Of a stretch of DNA of 64,000 nt, positions 27,786 through 38,741 are shown piece by piece; the first letter of the stretch is position 1; every line of letters starts with the position of its first letter. The notes under the pieces were generated by a model. It did no database searches, was not told the origin of the DNA, and saw only the letters and a list, made by a program, of their open reading frames with translations. Source of the stretch: Vigna angularis (taxonomy: Eukaryota > Streptophyta > Magnoliopsida > Fabales > Fabaceae). The translations under genes were made by a program, and so were the position numbers. The stretch covers positions 36,450,077-36,514,076 of the forward strand of contig NC_068973.1 in assembly GCF_016808095.1 (NCBI RefSeq). The letters are read 5' to 3'.

Positions 27786-28022
27786 AAAATAACACAAAAT
27801 CGGCTTGTAAGGTGAGGTTTGCACCTCACTTATATATTATATATATTATAATTTGGCCTTAGAACTCGCTAGTATAGGCTTTAACCATGACTCTGATACC
27901 ATATTATAAGCAGATTTTAAGCTTAACTCAATTCCACAAAATCGACTTGTAAGGGTGAGGTTTGCACCTCACTTATATATTATAATTTAGCCTTATCTTT
28001 AGTTGATGTGAAACTTCTAACA
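27786..28022 (-). mobile_element. Truncated TRIM element, same family as 21013-21384
   Basis: On the minus strand a 5' LTR runs 28022-27902 (TGTTAGAAGTTTCACATC...). It is followed immediately by TGGTATCAGAGTC (27901-27889), a nearly perfect methionine-tRNA primer-binding site. A short interior then joins a second LTR copy (about 27865-27786) that lacks its first 30 or so bases. The core CAAACCTCACC-TTACAAG is present in both LTR copies. Confidence 0.75.
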
Positions 28023-28792
28023 TAATATTGCGTTTAAAGTTAAAATAAATAAATAAATAAAATTAATTTATACAAAAATCCTATAAATACAAAAAAATAA
28101 CATAGTTATACAATCTTTAAAATCATTGGAACCTTTCAAGAGTGGCGCTTCTCATTATTCACGCATCGCAAAACGTGGAAGACCGACATTTGTTGGTAGT
28201 GGCTTACTAAGTCACTCACTCCAACAACGTAAGTTAAACTAAACAACCAATCAAATCCCAAATTTTGTGATACGAAAATATAAATTAGACACCTTAACTA
28301 AAGTTAAATTGTAAGTTTTTTTTCTAATAATGTTTGGCAATTTTTAACTCTTTATTGTTATTTGTAAACTTTTATGAAAATAATTTTCAATTAAAAAAGT
28401 AGAGAATGATGTGAAATAAGAAGAATCGATTAAAATAACTTGTTATAAAAAATGAATGTAAATTTAAAGCGATCTAACAATAAAATAGAAAGAATTGCAG
28501 AAATTTAAAGTCAGACAAAGATTTGATTTTCAATATCAGAATCTTCACAGCTCCACCACAGAACATGTCTCCTCCAATTAGGTACACATATTCATCAAAC
28601 CAATGCAATTCAAGTTTCAAACACGCAGCGTTTACTCTGATTTTATATATATATATACTTTTTATCATGTGTTAAACAGGGCCACATGTTCTTGTTCTTG
28701 CTTCGAAACTGGGCCCTTCAACGGTAGTTGAGAAAGAGCCAAAAAACGAAAACGCAAAAGACATTGGATGATAAAGAAGGAGATTTAATGCC

Positions 28793-29000
28793 ATGTATAA
28801 CTCCAAGGGTGAAGTTTATCTTCTTATTGGGAGCAAACGAGAGATGCCTACAACACAAGAAAGTAGTGATGAAGAACCTTCGATTTCAAAGACAGAAAAA
28901 GAAGAATAAATTATAAGAAAGTGACATCTTACGCGGTGATGAAGAATTGGAAGAGGTGTTCAAAGATGGAGCAGATCATCTCTCATTGATTTTTGTGTGA
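28793..29000 (+). pseudogene. Broken coding segment of unknown family
   Basis: Frame 28793-28909 reads a hydrophilic, protein-like 38-residue peptide (starts MYNSKGEVYLLIGSKREMP, ends SKTEKEE) and then hits a stop. A one-base shift at 28917-29000 continues with equally protein-like ESDILRGDEELEEVFKDG and then stops. The two pieces look like one acidic coding segment interrupted by a stop and a frameshift. Further short open stretches to about 29110 could be more of the same. I do not recognise the family. It could be a decayed gene copy or an exon caught by a transposon. Confidence 0.3.
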
Positions 29001-31384
29001 AATGGGAGAAAGTTTAGAACGTATAACACAGTTCAAGAAAGCTGTGGAAGATCACGAAGAAAACCATTCATTCACAAAACACATCACTTTCTTAGTTAGC
29101 TTTTTCTCGTATTTTATGTGAACCACGCATGAGGAATCTCGAGACTTATTTGTTGGCACTATATCGTGTATGGTTCAGTGACATTACTACAATGCTGAAT
29201 TTAAAGCCAAATTATAAGGTACAAGATATGTTCTACATGGCGGTCTTCGTTTGGAATTTCGACATTGGGAATAAGTGAATATGAAATTGTAAGATAACTT
29301 GTATTCTTTCATTTTCCCTTTTTTAAAAAAGAAATTAAATTATTCCTCCTTTGTAAATAAACAGTAAACGTATTGTGCTTCAAAAAGTTTTTTATAGAAA
29401 TTATTAATAGGACCCAGTTTTTTTAGGTTTGTATTATTAAATCACTTTTGTAAATATGAAAATATTTTTATTTTAAAAGTATAAGTATTATTTTAATAAG
29501 TTTGAAAGTCTGAAATCACTTCCTTCTCAAACTCAATAATATTTTTTTTTTTATTGTTGCATTCTCTTATATTTTGAAAAAACCAGGATACTATTCCGTG
29601 TTAAAGTATATAATTGATACATTTGGTATGGTTGTTAATAATCACAGTGTTAAAGTATGTGGTTGTTAATAAATTTAATGTTATCAATATTATAGGTGAT
29701 AGTGAATATTAATGATAATTTAAATATTTTTATAAATGTAAGTTATAATGGTTATAATTATATATTTTTAGAAAACTATGTAATTATTTTTTTAAATAAT
29801 CAGCTATATAACTTTAAAATTTTCTGAACAAATGAAGCATTTATGAAATAAAATTTATTTTTAATTAAAAATCGAAGCAAGTGAATTCTAGAATTTATTA
29901 GATCGAAATGTCGGGGTATCCATCCAAAATTAGTGAAAATTGCATTTTGTCTTATTGGATTGTCAATAATTGAAAACGACGGTTAATTTGTTTCTCTATT
30001 TTTTATTTTAGGGTGACTCTAATTTTTTTAAATAAAAAAATAGAGATTAATTTAATTTGACCTATATGCAAAATTTATTTTTAAAAATCTATTTTAAAGT
30101 TTAAATTTTTTAAATCAAACATGATCCAATTTTAAATATTTAATAAATTATAAAAAAATTGTTAGAGATTACTCAGAGATCATTTTGTGATATGTCTTAA
30201 TTTAACCTTTTTAAGCTTCACCAGGTCACATCAAGTTTAAGACATTTTTGTAATTTTTAGTTTATTTCAAGGGTCTTATAAGATCCACACTCTTAATAAT
30301 GTTTGATTTGGTTGTTGATAAAAATATATATTTCCAAGACTAGCAAAATACTTTTTATGTTTTTTTATTTTTCATATCATGTCAACATACTGCAATAGGA
30401 GAATCTTATACGACACAAATCTTAATCTTATGTGTAGGAGCTCAGGAATGGAAATGTTCTTAAATGATATTTAATAAAAAAAAATATATAGTTATTATAA
30501 CTTTTTACATCAATATTTATATAGAGAATAGAAACAAAGGAGAGAAGAAAGATGGCAGAGACAAACAAGTACCAAAATACCATATTAAGTAACGTGAAGA
30601 AGGAAGAGTTAAAGTGAGTGTTATTACCAGAATTAAATAAATTTTTGTAATTAGATGAGTGAGTATGTGTGTGATGCGAAAATTTACTATTTTATCTTGA
30701 AAATATGTATGAAAACAATTATAATTTTCTTGTGACAAAAAATGTAGATGTAGGGTTTGAAGTGTTGAATCTCATGAAAAAACTAAATCAGAATGAAGAG
30801 ATAGAGAGGGGAAAAGAGGAAGAAAAGTACTTTCTTCAATTATTAGGATTTAGTATTCGAAGGAAAAAGTTTTAACAAACAATATAATTGTCATTTTCAA
30901 TAAAATAAAATATACTTTTTTGGTCCATTGATGAATTAACTAATTTCCCATTTAGTAATTGATGAAATTATCTGTCCTGCTTAGATAGATTTTTGCAAAA
31001 CCATCCCAATATATCTTCTCAAACAAAGTTAATGTAAAGCTTAAACCCACGAACTACTGTATTGGTGATCCACATTCAAAGAAGAAAAAAGATCAGTAAG
31101 TACGAATATGGACATAATGATGAAATAAGACAATATTTCATAATACATGTACGAGGTAGAAGACAAATCAAGGCAAACAAGCTTGCCCTGTCAATAATTC
31201 CAGTATAGAAAACTGATGCAAGAAACATTAATTAACAACAATAGTACTGTACGAAGAACACAACGATTAAAACAACAACAATTGCGAAATAAATGCGTAT
31301 ACAAGCACTACATGAATCATAAAGCGCATGGTGGTATATATCTAAGCAGTGATATCTGAGAAGTGAACCTAATTATTTTGAATC
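29001..31384. other. AT-rich spacer and 3' flank of the proline-rich protein gene
   Basis: No supportable gene. 31000-31384 probably carries the 3' UTR of the minus-strand hybrid proline-rich protein gene. The remainder is low-complexity AT-rich sequence. Confidence 0.5.
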
Positions 31385-31909
31385 CTAGGAACATTGGAAG
31401 CCAGGAGGAACAGTTTTCTGACACGCACTGAGGATGACGCTGAGCGTGACAGGAACATTCAAGTTGACTCCAAGCACATTGGCCTTAATGGCAGTGCAAA
31501 GGCAAAGTGCAGCTTCCAAATCCGCCAAGTCTTTGATCAAAGCGCAACAGTCACTCGTAGGAGGATTTCCAACAATAATGTTCACAAGTCCTAAGACCTT
31601 ACCACAAACACCTAGCTTTAGGGTGTCTTTAGGGCAGGAAGCAGGTGGAGGAGGAGTAGGAGTGGGAGGAGTAGGAGGACAGGCGTTGGGCGAGGGTGGT
31701 GGACTTACCTTTGGGCTGGGCTTTGGAGTGGGTGGTGTGGGTGCGGGTGGTGGGCTTACCTTTGGGCTGGGCTTTGGAGTGGGTGGTGTGGGTGCGGGCT
31801 TTGGAGTGGGTGGTTTGGGTGCGGGCTTTGGAGGTGCGCAGTCCTGAGCGAATGAAGAGAAAGAAATGAGAGAAAGCAGGAAAATGGTGAGGAGTTTGTG
31901 GGAAGCCAT
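31385..31909 (-). CDS. Hybrid proline-rich protein (14 kDa DC2.15-like, eight-cysteine motif)
   Basis: Secreted cell-wall or membrane-associated HyPRP. It is a single exon of 174 codons starting MASHKLLTIFLLSLISFSSF, a clear signal peptide that probably ends near FAQ/D. Then comes a Pro/Lys/Thr-rich domain (about residues 25-90) with repeated TPPTPKPSP and KVSPPP units. The C-terminal eight-cysteine domain (about 90-174) shows the family pattern: SC, VC, DCC, LCLC, AC, QC. It opens SCPKDTLKLGVCGKVLG and ends PPGFQCS. An in-frame ATG ten codons upstream exists, but the second ATG gives the typical signal peptide. A TATA-like TTTAAATA at 31993-31986 supports transcription from this strand. The precise biological role is unknown; relatives respond to development and stress. 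Confidence 0.95.
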   Translation of the reverse strand: MASHKLLTIFLLSLISFSSFAQDCAPPKPAPKPPTPKPAPTPPTPKPSPKVSPPPAPTPPTPKPSPKVSPPPSPNACPPTPPTPTPPPPASCPKDTLKLGVCGKVLGLVNIIVGNPPTSDCCALIKDLADLEAALCLCTAIKANVLGVNLNVPVTLSVILSACQKTVPPGFQCS

Positions 31910-31985
31910 AGATAGAGAAAGAAGGTAAAAAAGTGGCATGCAATGTGTTGTTGATGTTGAATGGGAAGGAGAAGAGACGTTGAGG

Positions 31986-31993
31986 TATTTAAA
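31986..31993 (-). promoter_or_regulatory. TATA box of the hybrid proline-rich protein gene
   Basis: TTTAAATA on the minus strand, about 75 bp upstream of the chosen start codon. This leaves room for a transcription start about 30 bp downstream and a leader of roughly 45 nt. Confidence 0.5.
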
Positions 31994-33499
31994 GAGAGAA
32001 TGGTAAGAAGCGTGTGAGTGAAAATGTGATGGTTGAGTGTAAGCGAGTGAAGAATGTGATAATGGTTACAGTTGGATGTTTTTGTAAGCTTGTGAACGAG
32101 TGGTTCATTGTTATTATATCATGGTTGGCTGGTCCTTAGATATTATCTCTCTTAATTCTTACCCTACTCACAAACTTAAGCCATATTTCTAAATTCGAAA
32201 TCTTTCATATTCTTTGTGGACTATGTTTATTTTCATACACACTTCTGCATCATAATCACAAACTCAAAATTTCACATTGCTGGCTTCTGTCCATTATGGA
32301 AGATGCCGGAAGTCTTATAGAGTTAATTTATAATATATAAATAAATCTTATAAAATTAAATTAAATTTAAAATTTATTTCTTAATAATCATAAAATAAAA
32401 CGGACAGTTATCAAATTTCAATTATGTCAAATATCTAACATGAATTGAACAGAAATAAAAACAAAGTTGAAAGTATAATTAAATAAAAAATGAATAATAA
32501 TAAAATAACGTACATTTACATTTATTTAATACACATTATAAAAATAAAATAATCATAAAAAAATAATTTTTTGTATTATTTTAAGAAAATAAAAAAATAA
32601 AATTAAATAAATATAAAAAATTGTGTGTTAAAATATCGTTTATAGTATAAAACACCGTCATTTCCTATTATCACAGGACACACCATGGTCATTTTACGAA
32701 AAAAAATATTATATCTTTGACAATATTTTGCATGCCTCCACCTTCGTTGAGTGGTTGCAATCACCCAAGATATTTATTGAAAACAGAAAAATTCTCTTAA
32801 TTACAATATTGTCTTGCTAGTTTTTTCTAATTTAATCATTATGGGAAAGGTATTAAACAGTCTGTTATATATTTAAGGAATTAAGTAATTTTACAAATAT
32901 CTATATTTTTATCTGGATATAGACTTTTATGAGAAGTGGTTTCAACCGCTTAATGAGAAGCATGCAGAAAAAATTAAAGAAATTCCAAAGGAAATTAATA
33001 AAAGGACAAACGTTGTACAACGATATTTGCTTCGGTTTTTTAGCTATTTCCAGGCTGGAAGTAACGAGCAAGGCAAATCCCATGAGAAAGATACTCCGAC
33101 ATAGAAAGAATTGAAAAAGAGAGAGGTTGATATGATATTTAAAATAAAAAGATGAACAAAAGACCGATAACATATATATGTTGATATGCTATTTACAGTA
33201 TGTTTAATTATAATTGTTCGTCAAATTATTGGAATCAAGTAGAAATCATTACTCTGAAATTCCTTAGTCTTATGTTTATTTTATTTATTGAAAAGACAAA
33301 AAAATGGAAAGGTAAAAAAATATTTAAATTGAATAAAAGAAAATAAAAAAATTGTATTAGATTGATTAATATGTAATAAAATAAATGTTTAGTATATATT
33401 TGAAAAATAAGTTAAGTTAAGAAGAGGATTTTAAATTTAATTTAATTTTATAAAATCAACTTTGTATTTTATTTTATATGCACATTTGCATTTTTGACC
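31994..33499. other. Promoter flank and AT-rich spacer
   Basis: The first 150 bp is less AT-rich and is likely the upstream promoter of the minus-strand gene. The remainder is AT-rich with no supportable gene. Confidence 0.5.
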
Positions 33500-34043
33500 G
33501 ATTTGTTATTAGGCAGGGCAAAGTATGGTTTTGTTTAAAGCAGGTATTTCATCATTCATAGAGGGGGTGAAACATGGTCCCTTTATCAATGTGAACAACA
33601 TCAAAGGGATGATTAATGACAATAGTATTGTTAGAATAAGACTGTTTTTTCTACTTTGTAAAATGACAGACATCACATACATACTAGTTTTGTTACTATG
33701 AATGTAAGGATATTTTTTTCTTTGCAAAATGTTCAATCTATTCTCAAAAAGATTACTTAGCCTATCATGCCATAAGTTAGTGTTCAAACTATTACAAGAA
33801 GATTTCTCTCAACATTGGAAAATACATACAAGTCCAACTTAAATTTAGCTAAATCAATCATCTCTTTCATGTTGGAATCTTGAATCACACGTGGGTTATG
33901 TAAAAACACAATCTTAACATTTAGAATACAAACAAGCTTAGAAATGAAAATCAAGTTATACTCAAAAGTTGGAACATGAAGAACATCATCTAAAACAAGT
34001 TTCTCATTAAGTTTGACTTCGTTTATATGAGTTGCAATAACCT

Positions 34044-34052
34044 TTAAATTAA
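34044..34052. repeat. Target-site duplication, left copy
   Basis: TTAAATTAA immediately before the left TIR of the MULE; identical to 35476-35484. Confidence 0.85.
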
Positions 34053-35475
34053 GGTTTAATTATTTTGAACATTCTTATTTCTGTAGGATCGTCTCAAGTA
34101 GGTCCTCGTATTGTAAATGTTCTCGATTAGGTCCCTTATTGTGAAAAATTGAATCAATTTAGGCCTCGCCGTTAGTTCCATACTAATACTGTTTAAGGGG
34201 GACACGTGTCAGTTTGTGATTTTTTTGAATTTTTTAATTATATTTTTATTATTTTTATTTTTTTTAAAGTAAAATTTAAAAATGCCATGTGTCAAACCGA
34301 TAGTGTGCCACGTGGCAATGACAGTGTGACATGGCACTGACAATGTCACGTGTCATTGTCAGGCCAAGTGTCATTACATTAGTCTCAATTTGGTCCCTGT
34401 ACTTTTATTGTGTCTCAATTTGATCCATATATTTTTATTTTGTCTCAATTTAGTCTTAATTTTAAAAATTAAACAATTTTTCCCTCCTCAAATTCAAACA
34501 AAGTTTAAATTGTATATAAATCTTAACAAATACTTTTATTAAAATTGATATTTTTAATAAATATTTTTAACAAGATTAAGTTTAAATATATTTATATTTA
34601 CTTAATCATATAAATGTTAATTATGTTATTTAAATATACCTATAGGGGTTTAATAAAACAGTGACATAACATGGTGGTGTGAATTTTTCAAACGAGTTAG
34701 CTCATTGAACAAATTATTAATGTGAAATTTTACTTTTTTTTTTCAATAAAAAATTGGAGAAAATTTTCGTGACAATGGTAATTAAAGGTAGTTTCTTCTT
34801 TCATGATTTTCCATGAAAACTTTCACTACAAAAATTCACACCAGCATGTTATGTCACTCTTTTTTTAAACTCTTATAGATATATTTAAATAACATAATTA
34901 ACATTTATATGATTAAGTAAATATAAATATAATTAAACTTAATCTTGTTAAAAATATTTATTAAAAATATTAATTTTAATAAAAATATTTGTTAAGATTT
35001 ATATACAATTTAAATTTTGTTTGAATTTGAGGAGGGAAAAAATTGTTTAATTTTTAAAATTAAGACTTAATTGAGACAAAATAAAAATACAGGAATCAAA
35101 TTGTAACATAATAAAAATACAGGGACCAAATTGAGACTAATGCAATGACACGTGGCCTGACAATGACATGTGGCACTGTCAGTGCCATGTCACACTACCA
35201 TTGTCACGTGGCACATTATCAGTTTGACACGTGACATTTTTAAATTTTACTTTAAAAAAAATAAATAAAAAAATAAAAACAATAAAAATATAATTAAAAA
35301 ATTCAAAAAAACCATGAACTGACACGTGTCACATCCTTTAACGGTGTTAGTATGAAACTAACGGCAAGGTCTAAATTGATTCAATTTTTCTAAGGGACCT
35401 AATCGAGAACATTTACGATACGAGGACCTACTTGAGACGATCCTACAGAAATAGGGATGTTCGAAAAATTAAACC
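34053..35475. mobile_element. Foldback Mutator-like (MULE) element with 9-bp target-site duplication
   Basis: The ends GGTTTAATTATTTTGAACA (34053) and the complement of AATTAAACC (ending 35475) start two arms of about 650 bp that are near-perfect reverse complements almost to the centre. About 130 bp of unpaired loop remains at roughly 34700-34830. Both sides are flanked by TTAAATTAA (34044-34052 and 35476-35484), a perfect 9-bp duplication, the size typical of Mutator-like elements. The arms contain repeated CACGTG/ACGTGTCA words. There is no transposase, so it is non-autonomous. The transcript of either strand would fold into a very long hairpin. Confidence 0.9.
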
Positions 35476-35484
35476 TTAAATTAA
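35476..35484. repeat. Target-site duplication, right copy
   Basis: TTAAATTAA immediately after the right TIR of the MULE; identical to 34044-34052. Confidence 0.85.
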
Positions 35485-35600
35485 TTGGAAAAGACACGTG
35501 TATGTTCTTAATGGTTTTGTTCCACAAGAAATTATTGTGTCAATTGTTCTTGAGTACAAAATATAAATACTTTTATCTTTTATATTGCAAGAACTTTGTA

Positions 35601-35854
35601 TAAAATGAATTTTTTAAAAATAATTTGATACAAAACAATTATTAAAATAATTAGAGTTCAAATGCATTTTAGATGAAAATAAAAAGTTATTATCAGACCA
35701 AAAATTATATTTAAAAATATAATATAATAAAATGAATTTTTTAAAAATAATTTGATACAAAACAATTATTAAAATAATTAGAGTTCAAATGCATTTTAGA
35801 TGAAAATAAAAAGTTATTATCAGACCAAAAATTATATTTAAAAATATAATATAT
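35601..35854. repeat. 127-bp tandem duplication (2 copies)
   Basis: Units 35601-35727 and 35728-35854 are essentially identical, each beginning TAAAATGAATTTTTTAAAAA and containing GAGTTCAAATGCATTTTAGA. Non-coding. Near identity implies a recent event, about 120 bp from the MULE scar. Confidence 0.9.
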
Positions 35855-37269
35855 TAAAATAAATATTTTATTCATTGTTTAATATTTTCATTTTAATTAT
35901 TATTTATAATATAAAAACATATATTAATAAAGTATTTAATTAATTAATTGTATTTTAATGTAAAATAAATTTTAGTGTTTATATTTTATAATATAAAGAT
36001 GTATATTAATGAGATATTGAATCGTATATCTAAGGGATAAATATGATTTCTTATCACTTTAGTTAAAATTTTGTGTTTATTATACTTTTAAAAATTAAAA
36101 AAAATATTCTCTTAAACCTTGTGTGAGATCTCGAAAAATTAACCCATGATTATACTGTCAAATCTGTCATTAATACACTGCTGAGTCACCTGGCTGCTTC
36201 CATAAATGCATCGCGCCACACGTTCAGTGCATTAAAAACGCACTTTGCACTGCATGCACGAGCGCCATGTGTCACGTAGAAGTTTCGGAAGTCAGAAGTG
36301 GGAGTGCAGGTGTCAGCAGAGGAGACGCTCGTTCGTTTGGGCGTGAAAATTAACAAAACTGAGTTTCGAAAAACGCTTTCTCACCTGCACGCACTACTTC
36401 TTCTTCCTCAGAACCAAACCTTTCATTTTCTCCAACTTCTCTCTAGAACCAGTTCACCTTCTTTCTACTGTAACTCATCATCTCCTTCTCCGATCACGTT
36501 TCAGAACCGTAGAAACACTCCTGGAGACGTGAGCGTCATTCTGGACCGAACAGAATTTTGATCGGAACTGGTAAGTTCTCGTCGCTAACCGTTCGTTCTT
36601 TTGGTTTCATGCGAACCCTAGTTCTGGTTGCATGCATGGGTTCTAGGTCTAAATTATTCTGATTTCTGGTGTTTTAGATTTAGTGGAAACTGTTGAGCGA
36701 AACCTGAGAGTAGGAAGTTGTTAGAGGAAGCGCTAAATCTCGCTTTTTGGGAGTACACTGCTATCCAGGTAAGGGAAGCTTAATAATTTGGTTTATACAT
36801 ATATGATTGTGTGCGAGCATGATAGAAATAGAATGTATGAGATGTATGCTGTGTTTGAGTATGCCTGAACGATCGCTGTTATGCCTGAGTGAATATGGTA
36901 TATGTTGATTGATACATATGAATTGGATAATGATGATTATTGTATAGTATGATTTGTTAATATGAATTCTATAAAGTATGTGAATTAAATGATGAATCGG
37001 AAATTATAAGATCATGAATCGTATGAGAAATGTTGAGTTAGAATAGATGAAAAATCTGAATCTGATAAGCTTTTCTATGATAAAATACGTTCGTCATCGT
37101 ACAGTCTTATACCGTTCGGTTTCTATTCAATCGCTTAAAAATGAATTCTTTTATTTGAAAAGAGTTCTGAAATTGGACGAGCGTCCCATGAAATACTATG
37201 TGGAGCGTTCGGCTCAACCTAGTGGTAATCTTGTAAATTAAATTAAGTCATTATCCCTTATATTTATAA

Positions 37270-37445
37270 AACGGTAGCGCTCGGTCTTACACTGAGCGTT
37301 CGTTCTAAATGGAGCTCGGTCTTATACCAAGCGTTCGTCTTAAGTAGCGCTCGGTCTTACACTGAGCGTTCGTTCTAAATAGCGCTCGATCTTATATCTA
37401 GCGTTCGTCCTAAGAAGTGTACGGTCTTATACCGAACGCTCGTCC
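37270..37445. repeat. Palindromic minisatellite within LTR copy A
   Basis: Four to five units of about 35-40 bp, each built on GCGCTCGGTCTTACACTGAG followed by CGTTCGT. CGCTCGGT and its near-complement ACTGAGCG make each unit a small hairpin. It lies in the part of the LTR that differs most between copies. Confidence 0.75.
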
Positions 37446-38384
37446 ATACCTTTGATTCCAGAACGTACGTAAATAGCGTTCGTCTCAAATTATCAGTAAA
37501 TGAATATTCGCTTTCGGTCATTGACTGGCGGTCGATCCTGTTAAACAATTGTCCTCAGAGTACTAAACAATCGTCTTGTTGTATCTTTATTCTTTTGAAT
37601 TTAGTCTAAAGTCTTTAAATCTAAATTATTCTGAAACATTTATATTATATCGCTAAGAGTCGATTCATTCAACTGATTCTAGCAAAAGTCACGTTCGTCA
37701 TGTTCAAAGCGTCAACTTTATTATTTTTGAAAAGAAGATCTCTCGGTCTCACTCTTGACGTTCGTCCTCGTTGTGTAGAGGATTGAACGCTCGTCTTTTA
37801 TGGAAGTGGAACATAGAATGAAAATGTAAATAAAAGGAAGTATTAAGGTGTGCGAACCCTATAAGAAGGGAAATTATGATTTTGGTATTTGAACGAGTGT
37901 TCCATGGAGGGACGACTCATATATTGGATATTAAATTTGGTAAAGTATGACTGTGGATAAGTTAAGACTCGTTGTCCATCCTGATGTTCCGTGAATACTA
38001 TCTTCATGTAGAGGAAGTATGTCATGTGTGGGAACGGCAGGAGGTCCTTAGTCCATAAGTTAACATGGGCGACGTAAGAACGGACTGACCTCGAGTGGCA
38101 GCTGTTTGGTGTATCCCAGTTACTACACCACTCGGGTGCAAGGACGCTGTAACTACACAGATTCATACGGTCCGGACGGTCGGTCTATATATATATATAT
38201 ATATATAAATGTATGTTGGATGATGTTATGTGTTGAGATATGTGTTTGAATGATCTGAATTGTTAGTATATATGTTGACGTATGAATTAAATTACTTAAG
38301 CTTACCCTTTCGTTTTTCCTTGTGTTGTCGTCTTGTATATGTACGTTCGTCCTGTCATTGCAATGATCATCCGTGTGGATGTGA

Positions 38385-38477
38385 GCAGATGGAGGTGCGT
38401 CACTTGAAGAAGTGCTAGAAGAAGAAAATTTGGAAGACGCTAACCTGGTGGATGTGGAAGTTAAAGCCGAGCCTTAG
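38385..38477 (+). other. Conserved short reading frame at the 3' part of LTR copy A
   Basis: After a splice-acceptor-like GATGTGAGCAG, an open frame reads an acidic peptide with LEEVLEEENLEDANLVDVEV and ends VKAEP-stop. Related frames ending VKTEP-stop occur at the same place in copies B (38973-39035) and C (47768-47833), and a diverged one in copy D (42121-42192). An LTR-internal exon is one explanation; chance similarity by shared descent of the LTR is the alternative. Confidence 0.35.
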
Positions 38478-38741
38478 AGCCCTCGCATGGTTATTTTATT
38501 AGTTTGTTAAGTTTAATTGTGGACGTTCGGTCATAGTTTTGTAAGACCGTTCGTCTCTGAACTTCTGTCTTTATCGCGTTCGTTATTTCTGTATGTTAAA
38601 CCATTCGGTTTTTTTTTTTTTAGTCTCGTTCAGAATTGTAAAGACTGCACTGTTTTATTTGCTTAATGTAATTAATTCTGATTATGGTAATTACTATATT
38701 TTGGGATGTTACACCTTGTTTATTCATGTGACAATGAAAGT

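Larger units (their letters stand above)
33500..35570 (-). mobile_element. Ty1/copia pol remnant, split by a Mutator-like element
   Basis: On the minus strand, 34040-33790 reads VLDDVLHVPTFEYNLIFISK, the pattern of copia proteins just before the GAG-pre-integrase domain. 33787-33509 continues with LWHDRLSN and, further on, YPYIHSNKTS, like the zinc-binding start of copia integrase (most Cys/His ligands are lost). The part upstream of VLDDVL is displaced to about 35476-35570 because the element at 34053-35475 is inserted there. Stops and frameshifts elsewhere make it non-functional. No LTRs were identified. Confidence 0.7.
36156..38713 (+). mobile_element. Long solo LTR, copy A (Ty3/gypsy, probably Tekay/Del-like)
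   Basis: About 2.5 kb, ending TTTGGGATGTTACA at 38713; the TG start near 36156 is approximate. It matches the complement of 38742-41297 and 47540-50012 in order. Shared parts are a pyrimidine-rich first part with CTTCTCTCTAGAAC (about 36435), a GGTAAGGGAAGCTTA donor-like block (36769), a block around GTATCCCAGTTACTACACCA (about 38114), and CAATGATCATCCGTGTGGATG (about 38360). The end motif is typical of plant Tekay/Del chromovirus LTRs, which are unusually long. No primer-binding site or polyprotein follows, so it is a solo LTR. It carries a palindromic GCTCGGTCTTA repeat at 37270-37445. No clear target duplication was found. Confidence 0.65.

Noticed and set aside
27889..27901. TGGTATCAGAGTC considered as part of a tRNA gene
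   Set aside because: It is the primer-binding site of a TRIM element. No tRNA cloverleaf or B-box is present nearby, and I found no convincing tRNA gene in the window.
31394..31847. Open frames on the plus strand opposite the hybrid proline-rich protein gene (66 and 137 codons)
   Set aside because: They are the antisense shadow of the Pro-rich GC-skewed coding repeats, giving Gly/Val-rich low-complexity peptides. The minus frame has a signal peptide and the eight-cysteine pattern.
36298..36561. 87-codon frame at the start of LTR copy A
   Set aside because: Lies in the CT-rich leader-like part of the LTR. Copies B and C do not keep the frame.
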